A stretch of 64,000 bases of DNA, from the NCBI GenBank assembly GCA_008330645.1, contig VLTN01000018.1, positions 248,001-312,000 of the forward strand, in the 5' to 3' direction. Below, one piece after another: positions 26,342 through 35,737 of the stretch. The notes beneath the pieces are model-generated. The model was not told where the DNA came from, ran no database searches, and worked only from the letters and a program-made list of their open reading frames with translations. Within the stretch, counting starts at the first letter, position 1; the number at the start of each line of letters is the position of its first letter. This DNA comes from Cafeteria roenbergensis (Eukaryota > Sar > Bigyra > Bicosoecida > Cafeteriaceae). A program made the position numbers and the translations under genes.

Positions 26342-26612
26342 AAGATGTCATGGGGTGTCGAAGCAAACAATGTAAACTATGAACTACGGGATCCGCGCGA
26401 CGCTTGCGCCGCGTGGAGCTGTTTGGTCATTCCTCCAGCCGCCCAAGGCAACTGTTCAAGGTCCACAACTCTGTGTCCAGCCGGACATCGATGCTTGCAT
26501 TCTCTGCTCTTGAGGTGCATCGCTAGTTTGCCCCCTCCCGTCCTGGTGCGCGGGGCTCTGCTGCCGAAAGCTTCCCCTGGCGCCGTCTGGCACTCTCTCT
26601 CTCTCCGACACC

Positions 26613-28862
26613 ATGAGGTGTGCAACAGCGATCCTCCTTGCGGCTGCCGCATCTGCGGCGGCGGCAGACACCTCGTACTTCTGGTACGAGCCGAACATGG
26701 ACGGTGAGCGCAGAGCTGAGGCGTCGCTGCTTTGGTCACTGCCATTTGCGGGGATCCGTGTTCATTCCGACGCCGCGAGAGGTCCTCACCCGCGCCTTGT
26801 CCGCCCCTGCGGACGCCCCGGTTCCCCGCAGCACCGAAGCAGGACCTGCGGTGGGAAGGCGGCGACCTCGCGAGCCTTCGCAGGGCGTGCGCCGCCGACT
26901 CCGCGTGCCTCGGCTTCAACACCGATGGCTGGCTCAAGACCTGCGTCACCGGAGACTGCCTCAAGCCCTCCTCCGAGACGAGCCTGTACGTGAAGAAGAC
27001 GGCACCCATGCCGGCCGGCCTTTGGCCCAAGCCGACCTCCGTTTCGGAGCTGTCCGGCGTGGCCCTGTCCGCCGACCCGAGCACGTTCCAATTCTCGGCC
27101 TCGTCTGGCTCTTCGTCGCCCGTTCTGGAGACCGCCTTCAAGCGCTACCAGGGCATCATCTTCAACCCTCGCCTCCCGACCCCCCCTCTCCCGCCTGCGG
27201 AGACGTTCGAGGCCACCATGGGCGGCGCGCGTCGCCGCCAGCCGTTCGTGCACCCTACTGCAACTGGCTCGCTCAGCGGCGTGGTGGTGAGCGTGAAGGA
27301 GGTGGAGCCGCCTCTGCAGATGGGCGTTGACGAGAGCTACGAGCTGACCGTGCCTTCCTCCAGCGGAACTGTGCAGATCTCGGCCCAGACCACGTGGGGT
27401 GCCCTCCGTGCCCTGGAGCGCCTCAGCCAGCTGACCTGGTGGACAGGCAAGGGCACCGCCTTCACCGTCTTCTCTTGCGTCATCACCGACTCCCCGCGGT
27501 TCTCGCACCGCGGCGTTCTGGTGGACACCGCGAGGCACTTCATGCCTCTGCCGAGCATCAAGATGGCCATCGACAGCCTCGTGTACAGCTTCTACTCTGT
27601 CTTCCACTGGCACATTGTCGACGACCAGAGCTTCCCCTACGTGTCGACCACCTTCCCTGAGCTGTCCGCCGAGGGCGCCTTTGACGAGAACCACATCTAC
27701 TCCCAGAAGGACGTCGCGGACGTCCTCCAATATGCTCACGAGCGCGGAATCCGTGTCCTCATCGAGTTCGACACCCCGGGCCACACAGCCAGCTGGGGCG
27801 TGTCCCACCCCGAGGTGAGCCATGGCGGGCGCGTCCCCCCGCCCTGCCGCGCTTCGGCCGTACTTTGCCGTTTGTTGGCCCCCCCCTCCCCCCTGCGTCC
27901 CCCGCCCCAAAACGCCACCACCCCCGGTGCATGAGGGGGTGCATCGCGTGACTTCTTGGCCTTGCGACGAGAGGCAGAGCCTTTTGCTCCGCCTCCTGCT
28001 GCTTCCTCTCGAAGCCTCGATACCTCGTCTTCCCTCCCCCCATCCGCGTGTGCGCCCCGCCTCGCAGCTCCTCGTGCCCTGCTACACCAACGGCAAGCCC
28101 AACGGCGCCCGCTACGGTGCCAACCCGCTGCTGAACTCGACGTTCGAGTTCATGGGCAAGTTCTTCGCCGAGGTCGCCAGCGTGTTCCCCGACAACTACG
28201 TGCACGTCGGGGGCGACGAGCTCTCCCTTGGCCAGGGCAGCTGCTGGACCACCAACCCGGACATGCAGGCGTGGATGAAGGCCCACGGCGAGACCGACTA
28301 CGCTGCGCTGGAGAACGTGTACGAGCAGCGCTTCGTGAACGTGGTGTCCGCGACCAACAAGAGCCTCATCGGGTGGCAGGAGCTCTTCGACAACGGCATC
28401 AACCTCCCCTCGGACTTCGTGGTCAACGTGTGGAAGGGCGGCTGGCAGGAGGAGATGTCCAAGGTCACTGCCAAGTTCCGCACTGTGCTCTCCTCGCCCT
28501 ACTACGAGAACTACATCGAGAACCCGTACAGCAACAGCGGCGACTGGATGGGGTACTACACCACCGAGCCCCTCAACTTCACCGGCACCGCCGAGCAGAA
28601 GGCCCGCGTCATGGGCTGCGAGACCAGCTTCTGGGCCGAGTACATCGACTCGACCAACTTCTTCTCCCGCGCGTGGCCCCGCGCCGCCGCCTCGGGCGAG
28701 CGCTTCTGGTCCGACGCCTCCGTCAACGACCCGGTCGAGGCCTCGGGCCGCTTGCACGCCCACCGCTGCCGCCTGGTTGCGCGCGGCATCCCGGCAGAGC
28801 CCGTGGAGGGCCCGTCCTTCTGCCGCGACGAGTACGACGTCCAGTACAACCCGCCGTTTTGA
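26613..28862 (+). CDS. Secreted GH20 beta-N-acetylhexosaminidase with PAN-like N-terminus
   Basis: Exons 26613-26703, 26832-27814 and 28068-28862 encode 622 residues. Introns are GTGAGC...CCGCAG and GTGAGC...TCGCAG. Residues 1-18 ([18 protein letters not shown]) are a signal peptide. Residues about 35-75 hold Cys pairs with [14 protein letters not shown], reminiscent of PAN/apple modules. A GH20b-type alpha/beta domain is followed by the TIM barrel with [30 protein letters not shown] and [19 protein letters not shown] carries the Asp408-Glu409 catalytic pair for substrate-assisted hydrolysis of GlcNAc or GalNAc ends. WKGGWQ, YYENY and [15 protein letters not shown] follow the family order, and the length is typical. 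It is likely lysosomal, phagosomal or secreted for chitin/glycan digestion. Confidence 0.93.
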
Positions 28863-29232
28863 GCGCTGACGCGCCGCCTTGCGATGTTCTGTCGGGCGGC
28901 TCTCGGAGGAGGCACGGTGACTCACTCCTGCCCGGGAGGCCAGCTCGCGGGCTCCCAGGCCCGTGCATCGCAAGCAGCCGTTGGCAGCCACGGCGGCACT
29001 GGTTGCAGCGAGCGCCCAGAGCCTGCAAAGGCATGGATCCGCCTCTGTGTGCGCAACGCGCGACCAAGCCGCCTGTCCGGCTCGGCTGCTTGGCCGGTGC
29101 TCCCGCGGTGCCCAAAACTCTCCCACACACCCACACACCCACACGCGCACTCGCTCGTTCTGTCTGTCGCCCCTCGCAAGCGCGGCTCTGCCGCCCAGCA
29201 CATGCCCTGCGCCGCGCGCGGCCATCCGGGCG
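28863..29232. other. Convergent intergenic region
   Basis: This separates the hexosaminidase and DUF711 gene 3' ends. A CCCACACA repeat occurs at about 29121-29150. No gene is seen. Confidence 0.4.
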
Positions 29233-30816
29233 CTACGGGAGTGCCATCACACTGGTGTTGCACATGTGCGGGTGGTCGAACTCTGTGGCGGACCCGGCCG
29301 CCGACGCATAGGGGAAGAGGCGGCACGACAAGGGCTTGCCCAGGCGGTAGGCCATCGCCGCGACGTCCCCGATGACGCGCTCAAGCGGGGGCGCCACCCC
29401 TGCAGCCGCCACGCCCTCGGCTCCGCTGTCAGCCCCTGCCGTCTCTGAATCCGGGAACAGCCCCGGAACGTGCACGGGGACCGTGTCCAGCCCGATGCCG
29501 CACACTGCCGACAGGGACAGAAGGTCGCTGACCGTCAACTGGCCGCGTGAAACCGCCGAGGCGAGCCCCAAGTCCTCGAGGGGGGGGAGCATGAGGCCGC
29601 AGTAGCCGACGAGCAGCGGACGGGCGCTGGCCCCGACGCCCAGCGTCTTGCAGGCGGCGGTGAGGGCCGATGCCAGCGCGAGCGAGCCCGACGCGCCGGG
29701 GTGCGGCACGCCGGCGGCGCGAAAGAGCCGGTCGAGGGCCGGTGCGGAAGGATTGGGAGCAAAGGAGGTGTCCGTTCCGATGTAGGCCAGGGCTGGCGCG
29801 CCGCCGCTGCCGCCCGCGCCGCCGCCGTGGGCCGCTGCCACAGCCGCCGCGAGGCTGGGGTCGGCCACGACCGCCTCGATGTCCGCTTGCAGGGCGCGGA
29901 CGTGGGGGCGCAGCGCGGCAGCGACGGCCCCTGCCACGGCAGCCGGTTGCGCGTGCCCGGCGGGGTCGGCCGCCGCCGCGGCCTCCGCGGCTGGCACGGT
30001 GATGTTCAGGTGCTGCAGACCCAGCGCGACCAGAACTCGGGGCCCTCGCGCGGCGGCGCCGCTGCCCGTCGCGCCTCCGCCGACCGCTGGCTCGGCCCCG
30101 ATTTCCGCGCGGCCAGCAGCGCTCGCGGCGGCGTCGGCCGGAGCCGCGCCTCCCGCAGGGGGCGCAAAGGCCGCCGGGAAGAACGGGGTGCACGGGTCGA
30201 CTCGCGCCAGGGCGGCAAACTGAAAGTTGCCGGCCGCGTCCTCCGTGGTGGTTGCCAGCTCCGACATGACCTCTGCGCACGCCCGGCACATGGCCGGGTC
30301 CGCGGACGGCGCCATGGTCATCAGCGTGCGCGACCCGGCGTCCCCCTCTGCGCCGCGGGCCCGCCCCACGTCAGCCGACGCCGTCACGCCCGGCGTCGTC
30401 CTCACCAAGTGCGGAATGGCTAGCGCTCCCGCGGGACTGCTCGCGGGCCCCACCGTGAGGAGCACGCCCGGCGCGTCGTCTCCTGCCCCCGCAGCATGGT
30501 AGGAGTGCTTGGCAGCCTCCAGCGCAGCGGCGGCCGCCTCGGCAAGCGACGCCCTGTAGGCCGTGGTGGCAGCCTCGTCGTCCACCCCGGGCGCCACTCC
30601 AAGCCAGCTCTCGAACGGGCTGAGGGCCACGCGCACCGTCTGCACGGCGTACCCGCCTTCCGAGAGGCGAGCAAAGCAGGCCGCAAGCACCGCGCCGGCC
30701 GCGGCTGAGAGGGCCTTGGCCTGCGCGGCAGTTGCGGGCGAGACGAACGCTGTGATGGTGCGAACGACGGGGAGCTCGCCGCGGGAGACACCGACCTCCT
30801 TGGCAGTGGAAGCCAT
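29233..30816 (-). CDS. DUF711 / UPF0210 family protein
   Basis: 527 residues in one exon from the ATG at 30816. The frame continues upstream without a plausible start. The N-terminus has VVRTITAFVSP, and the C-terminus has VCGIGLDTVPVHVPG, ERVIGDVAAMAYRLGKPLSC and then EFDHPHMCNTSVM. These are the conserved end blocks of the DUF711 (UPF0210/PFL) family, related in fold to glycyl-radical enzymes but without known activity. Ala/Gly-rich inserts near residues 215-250 and 290-330 enlarge it over the approximately 450-residue bacterial and archaeal members. No targeting signal is seen. It is divergent from the pseudoprotease gene. Confidence 0.75.
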   Translation of the reverse strand: MASTAKEVGVSRGELPVVRTITAFVSPATAAQAKALSAAAGAVLAACFARLSEGGYAVQTVRVALSPFESWLGVAPGVDDEAATTAYRASLAEAAAAALEAAKHSYHAAGAGDDAPGVLLTVGPASSPAGALAIPHLVRTTPGVTASADVGRARGAEGDAGSRTLMTMAPSADPAMCRACAEVMSELATTTEDAAGNFQFAALARVDPCTPFFPAAFAPPAGGAAPADAAASAAGRAEIGAEPAVGGGATGSGAAARGPRVLVALGLQHLNITVPAAEAAAAADPAGHAQPAAVAGAVAAALRPHVRALQADIEAVVADPSLAAAVAAAHGGGAGGSGGAPALAYIGTDTSFAPNPSAPALDRLFRAAGVPHPGASGSLALASALTAACKTLGVGASARPLLVGYCGLMLPPLEDLGLASAVSRGQLTVSDLLSLSAVCGIGLDTVPVHVPGLFPDSETAGADSGAEGVAAAGVAPPLERVIGDVAAMAYRLGKPLSCRLFPYASAAGSATEFDHPHMCNTSVMALP

Positions 30817-31231
30817 GGTGGTGGCTCGTGCGGGCGCGGTGCTGCGCGCGCGAGTGCCCTCGCCCCGCTGGGATCTGGGCGGTTTGCACCCGCAACAGCG
30901 GCCCGTCGCTGGCAGCAACACACACAAACACGTCGGGCTCTGCTTTACCACACCCCCAGCGACTTGAGGACGCGAACACCCGACTCGAGGACGGCTGGCT
31001 GCCGCGCGCATACGAGCCTGACTCCCCCGGAAGCACAGAGCACGCTGCTTATAGGACCGTCGCGCCTGCCAGACGTATCCAGCACGGAGAGGGCGCGCTC
31101 CTGACCGGTTTTGCATCGGGACCTGGCGTTCAACCCTCGCCCCACACCAAACCAAGCGCCCCCCTGGCGAGTCCCATCAGGCCGCGGGGACGGACCCTCC
31201 CCCGCCCCGCTTCGGCACTGGTGTGGAGGGC
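30817..31231. promoter_or_regulatory. Divergent spacer, DUF711 and pseudoprotease genes
   Basis: 415 bp between two ATGs pointing away from each other. It must hold both promoters and 5' UTRs. No specific element is recognised. Confidence 0.35.
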
Positions 31232-33577
31232 ATGTCCAAGCTCTCTGCGACCGTCGGCTGCGCGATCGCCGTCGCATTGCTGTCAGCGAACGCACGAATG
31301 CCCCGCGGGTTCGCGATGCCAGCGCACGGGTTCTCGAGCCGGGAGCACACCCAATGGGCGGCCGCAGCTGCCAGCAACGGGCTCGAACCAAGTGACGCGG
31401 AGACAGTGGGGCTGGGCGCGGCAGTCACGCCGAGGCATGCTGCTTCCGAGCACGAGCAGGCAGCGAGGCGGCTGGTTCGGACCGCCTTGCTGCAAGGCAA
31501 CGAGAGCTTCTGGAAGACGCCATCTGCGGTGTTTTTGTCGGAAGACCCCACTGGGTGGGGCGTAATGTGCTCGGGCATCCTGGTCAGGGACTCGGTGGTG
31601 CTCACCGCCGGTCGCTGCATCGGCAGCGTGTCCACTGGCACGGAGGCAGCTGCTCGCGTCCCCGCGATGACGGCCAAAGTTTATGTTGGCGCTGGCGCCC
31701 CGGGGTCCTTTGAGCTCCTTCACGCCGCGGACACCGTGTCGGGAGTGTACCTGTGGGCCCCGGGAATGCCGGGATCAAACATCGGCCTTGCCCAAATCGA
31801 GTGGAGGGCCGAAGCGGCCAACGATTCTCGCGTGGTGGCAGCCAGGGGCAACATCGTGCCGTTGCTGAGCAGCGTCGTGAACACGACAACATCCTTCCCT
31901 CCGCCCCTCCCCGGCCAGTCGCCCAGGCCACTGCCCTCGCTGCAGCCCGGCGGGGACGAAGAGGGCAGCGGGCCGTCTGCCGAGGAGCTGGACCGGCTGA
32001 CGCGCGTGGGCTTCCCGTTTGCGTCCACGCTTGTGGGCTACGGTGCAGCGCAAGGCCAGGAGGGCACGGTGGGCGTGCAGCGCTTCGTGCACCGCACCGG
32101 CTCGCTGCTGGTGACCAACCGCTCGTACGTTACGCTGCGGACGCTTGGGTGCCGCAACACAATCCGAGGCGGCAGTTGGCTGGGCGAGGGTGCCAACACG
32201 ACAGACGGCGCGCAGGCATGCATCGCCGGCGGGGACCTTGGAGCCCCGCTGCTGGCAGAGTTTGGGGGCAGTGAGTACATTGTGGGCATCGCGGAGCGCG
32301 GCGACAACAGTCCGTGCTCGAACACGCGCACGTGGTTCACGTCTGTGCTATTCCGGGCGGAGTTCTTGTCCCGGGAGCTTCAGCTGATTGACAGTGGGAT
32401 CATCGAAGCCTGCCCGTCGGCCTCGCCGACACCGACTGCGACGGGAACCCCCACGCCAACTGGCACGGCAACGCCGACGTCGTCGCCTTCGCCCAGCACG
32501 ATCGTGGTTGCTGTGGTGCCATCGCCGCCGCCCCCTCCGCCCGAGCCGTTCCCCCTGGCGCTGGTTCTGGCGATTGTGCTGGCTGTCGTGCTCCTTGCTC
32601 TCCTGATGATGCTGCTGTGGGCGATCCTCATGTGCTCCGAGCGCCACCGAAGAGTGCGACCCACGACGTTTGACATGCTGGTTGTTGCCCGACCGGAGGA
32701 CCGCAGGCTCGTGCAAGAGAAGCGCACCGAGATGAAAGAGGTGGCTGCTCACCAGGGAGAGCACCACGCGGCCGAGTGCGAGCAGTGCCGCAAGTTCCAA
32801 GAAGAGAAGGAACGCCGGCGCGCCATGGTGGAGGCTGGCCTCGAGGAAGCGACCCCGTCTTCCAGCGAGGCTGGCTCAGAGGCCGGGGACGACGCCGCGC
32901 CGGCTGCCGAGGAGGAGGTGGCCAGCAGCCCAGCGAGCGAAGCGGACGACGCGCCGCCGCCGGCGGGACTGCTGCAGGCCCCGCAGCACCTGCCCGACGA
33001 CCCCGTGATGCAAGCCCAGTTGCTTCGCGCCAGCGGCTCCGTCGCCGTTGTCGTGGATCGAACTGCAGGCACAGTGTTCCTCCCCGACACCTTCCTCGCC
33101 GGAAAGTCTGATTCCGAGGAGGCCCAAGAAGCCGCCGCGCCAAGCCGGCTCCGCAGCCGCCCGGCTGCGGGTCCCGCGGCTTCGCAGCTTCCGCCCACGG
33201 CGCCTTCGGCGCTCCTGGAAGAGGCGGAGGACGGATCGCTGCGGCTCGTGTACGCAGGGCCGCACGACGCGCTCCCTGTGCGCGCAGACAACGACCCGCG
33301 CGCAATCAGGCACATCGTGCCGCACCACCTGCTCCGCTCTCTGACAGCGCTGGACGAGTCCCCAAGCGCGCAGTACCTGGGCAGGGCCACCGACCTCGCC
33401 CAGCTTCGCAAGGCGCTCGGCGACAGCGAGTGGGCCGCTGCGGCTGCTCGGGCGGAGTCGATGCTCCGAAGGCAGGCAGTGTTGCAGGCACGCCTTGGCG
33501 ACGAGTCGCGAGCGGCCACGGCGCGCGCGTCTGCGGCCGCGAGCTCCCGAGCAGCCCCGGCAGGCGCCAGGGCGTAG
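31232..33577 (+). CDS. Type I membrane trypsin-like pseudoprotease
   Basis: 781 residues in one exon from the ATG at 31232. Residues 1-20 (SKLSATVGCAIAVALLSA) form a signal peptide. An S1 chymotrypsin-fold domain spans about 90-395. CSGILVRDSVVLTAGRC aligns with the VLTAAHC block but has Arg128 for His. SNIGLAQIEW aligns with DIALLKL but has Asn183 for Asp. GGDLGAPLL replaces GDSGGP with Leu336 for Ser. All three catalytic residues are therefore absent. A Pro/Thr stalk follows, then a transmembrane helix at about 440-468 (FPLALVLAIVLAVVLLALLM). The cytoplasmic tail of about 310 residues has charged, probably helical segments, two Ala-rich acidic stretches and a His/Cys-containing AECEQCRKF. 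It probably acts as a receptor or adhesin rather than an enzyme. The ligand is unknown. Confidence 0.7.
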   Translation: MSKLSATVGCAIAVALLSANARMPRGFAMPAHGFSSREHTQWAAAAASNGLEPSDAETVGLGAAVTPRHAASEHEQAARRLVRTALLQGNESFWKTPSAVFLSEDPTGWGVMCSGILVRDSVVLTAGRCIGSVSTGTEAAARVPAMTAKVYVGAGAPGSFELLHAADTVSGVYLWAPGMPGSNIGLAQIEWRAEAANDSRVVAARGNIVPLLSSVVNTTTSFPPPLPGQSPRPLPSLQPGGDEEGSGPSAEELDRLTRVGFPFASTLVGYGAAQGQEGTVGVQRFVHRTGSLLVTNRSYVTLRTLGCRNTIRGGSWLGEGANTTDGAQACIAGGDLGAPLLAEFGGSEYIVGIAERGDNSPCSNTRTWFTSVLFRAEFLSRELQLIDSGIIEACPSASPTPTATGTPTPTGTATPTSSPSPSTIVVAVVPSPPPPPPEPFPLALVLAIVLAVVLLALLMMLLWAILMCSERHRRVRPTTFDMLVVARPEDRRLVQEKRTEMKEVAAHQGEHHAAECEQCRKFQEEKERRRAMVEAGLEEATPSSSEAGSEAGDDAAPAAEEEVASSPASEADDAPPPAGLLQAPQHLPDDPVMQAQLLRASGSVAVVVDRTAGTVFLPDTFLAGKSDSEEAQEAAAPSRLRSRPAAGPAASQLPPTAPSALLEEAEDGSLRLVYAGPHDALPVRADNDPRAIRHIVPHHLLRSLTALDESPSAQYLGRATDLAQLRKALGDSEWAAAAARAESMLRRQAVLQARLGDESRAATARASAAASSRAAPAGARA

Positions 33578-33647
33578 CCAGGGAACGAGCTCGCCCCGCC
33601 GACTTGGGCGGGCCGCTTTCCTCAGGGGGGGGAGCCGCGGCGCGCGA

Positions 33648-33655
33648 TGACGTCA
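33648..33655. promoter_or_regulatory. Candidate CRE/bZIP palindrome upstream of GCAT
   Basis: GATGACGTCATCCG at 33646-33659, about 95 bp before the GCAT ATG, matches the element before the HIG1-like gene base for base. A related CACGTCATCCGG sits about 110 bp before the PPAN gene ATG. Confidence 0.35.
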
Positions 33656-33751
33656 TCCGAGAGCTGTCCGCGCGAAGCCAATTTTCGTCGACGGCTGCAG
33701 CGGCGGCGCAAATTTGGCTCCAGTCGCCACCGCCCCCCCCGCGCTCGAACG

Positions 33752-35329
33752 ATGGCCCTTTCCCGCGCCGTGCCCCGCGCATGCCGTGCGTTCTCCACCT
33801 CGGCGGCCGCCCCCGCCGCTGACACGCTCAAGGAGCGCCTGACCACTGGCCTGGGCGAGATGCGCGAAGCCGGCACGTACAAGAAGGAGCGCGTTATCGT
33901 CACGCCCCAGGCAACCTCCGTGCGCGTCGAGGGCCGCGACGAGCCGGTCGACGTGTTCTGCGCGAACAACGTGAGCCTCACTGCTGCCGCGGCGCTTTGC
34001 AAGGCGCTTGCGCGAAGCGGCCAGGGCGCGCGCAAGCCTTCGTCCTGCACTCGCAGCCCCGTCACGGTCGCGCCTTGCGGCCCTGGCCCGAGCGGGGGCC
34101 GGCGAATCGCCGGGGAGGATGTCGCCCAGCACCCATCGCGCTGGCGTGCGCGCCCTCCTCCCCGAGGCGAGCAGTTGGGCCGTCAGAGCGCAGGCGCCTT
34201 GCAATTGCAGGCGCCCCCCACCCCCCCCCCGCTGCACGACAAGCGCCCCCTTTGCTCCGCGGCTCGCGTGTGACGCCCACGAGCGCAGTACCTTGGTCTC
34301 TCCAACCACCCGGAGCTCGTCAAGGCGGCCGGCAGCGCGATGGAGAGCCACGGCTTCGGCTTCTCGTCCGTGCGCTTCATCTGCGGCACCACCGACGAGC
34401 ACAAGCGCCTTGAGCGCGCGATCGCCGAGTTCCACGGCACCGAGGACGCCATCCTGTACCCGTCCTGCTTCGACGCCAACGCGGGCCTGTTCGAGGCCAT
34501 CCTCACCCCGGAGGACTCCATCATCAGCGACGAGCTCAACCACGCCTCCATCATCGACGGCGTGCGCCTCTGCAAGGCCAACCGCTACCGCTACAAGCAC
34601 ATGGACATGGGCGACCTTGAGCGCTGCCTGGTGGAGTCGGCTGACTCCCCTGTGCGCCTCATCGCCACCGACGGCGCCTTCTCCATGGACGGCGACGTCG
34701 CTCCCCTGGACGAGATCCACGCCCTCGCCCAGAAGCACGACGCCAAGCTCTTCATCGACGAGTGCCACGCCACCGGCTTCTTCGGCCCCACGGGCCGCGG
34801 GACGGACGAGTTCTTCGGCCTTCACGGCAAGGTCGACATCATCAACTCCACTCTCGGCAAGGCTCTCGGCGGCGCCACCGGCGGCTACACCGCCGCCTCC
34901 CAGGAGGTCGTCGACACCCTGCGCCAGAAGGCCCGCCCCTACCTCTTCTCCAACACTGTCGCTCCGGCTGTGGTCGGCGCCTCCCTGCGCGTGCTCGAGA
35001 TGCTCAACGAGGACTCCTCCTTCGTCGAGCGCCTCCGCGACTCGACCCACTATTTCCGCGACCGCCTCACGGAGGCCGGCTTCACCGTCTCCGGCAACCG
35101 CGACCACCCCATCTGCCCCGTCATGCTCGGCGATGCCCGCCTCGCCACCGAGTTCGCCGACCACCTGCTGGAGCGCGGTATCTACGCCATCGGCTTCAGC
35201 TTCCCCGTCGTGCCAAAGGGCAAGGCCCGCATCCGCACCCAGATCTCGGCCGCGCACACCCGCGAGCAGCTTGATCGCGCCATCGACGCCTTCATCGCTG
35301 TCGGCCGCGACCTCAAGGTCGTCGCATGA
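33752..35329 (+). CDS. GCAT: Glycine C-acetyltransferase (2-amino-3-ketobutyrate CoA ligase), mitochondrial
   Basis: Exons 33752-33970 and 34289-35329 join in phase 0 (FCANN to YLGLSNHPELVKAA) across intron GTGAGC...GCGCAG, giving 419 residues. The first 20 residues (MALSRAVPRACRAFSTSAAA) are Arg/Ser/Ala-rich, a mitochondrial presequence. The alpha-oxoamine synthase fold is complete: FICGTTDEHKRLERAIAEFH, DELNHASIIDGVRL, DGAFSMDGDVAPLDEI, DECHATGFFG, and STLGKALGG with the PLP Lys264. Overall similarity is to GCAT/KBL, which splits 2-amino-3-oxobutyrate with CoA into glycine and acetyl-CoA in threonine breakdown. 5-Aminolevulinate synthase is the nearest alternative but would carry different motifs. 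The TGACGTCA element lies upstream. Confidence 0.93.
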
Positions 35330-35737
35330 GAGCGCCTGCAGCGCGACCTGGCGCGCGACTGCCCTTGCCATCGTCCAAAATCCCACGCCTCGAGCCAGTG
35401 GCACCGGCCGTATCGTTCGCTGAGCCGTGTGTGCCAAGCCCCGGCCCGCGAGGCGTCGACGCTATATCGAACCAAAATCTGACATTGCCAGCTGCGGCCC
35501 CGCGTGTCCCTGCCACGGCGCCCTTTGCAGCACCTGCACAGGGCCGCAAGCACGCGCACGCCCTGCCACTCAGCATACTCCCCCGTTTTCCCCCCTCTCT
35601 CTCCGCCTCGCCATCTCTCGCGCTCTCGCTCTCGGCCAGCGGCAGCGCTCAAGTTCTTGCGCGCAGCAGTCTGCAGAGCCCTCGCTGCTGCTTGGCTGTG
35701 GCGCACCCTCACATCTGAGCGAGCAGCGGCCGGAGCC
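35330..35737. promoter_or_regulatory. Intergenic region upstream of p25-alpha protein gene
   Basis: 408 bp between the GCAT stop and the next ATG. The segment before the ATG is rich in CTCTC pyrimidine tracts (about 35575-35640), as is common near starts. No further element is recognised. Confidence 0.3.
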
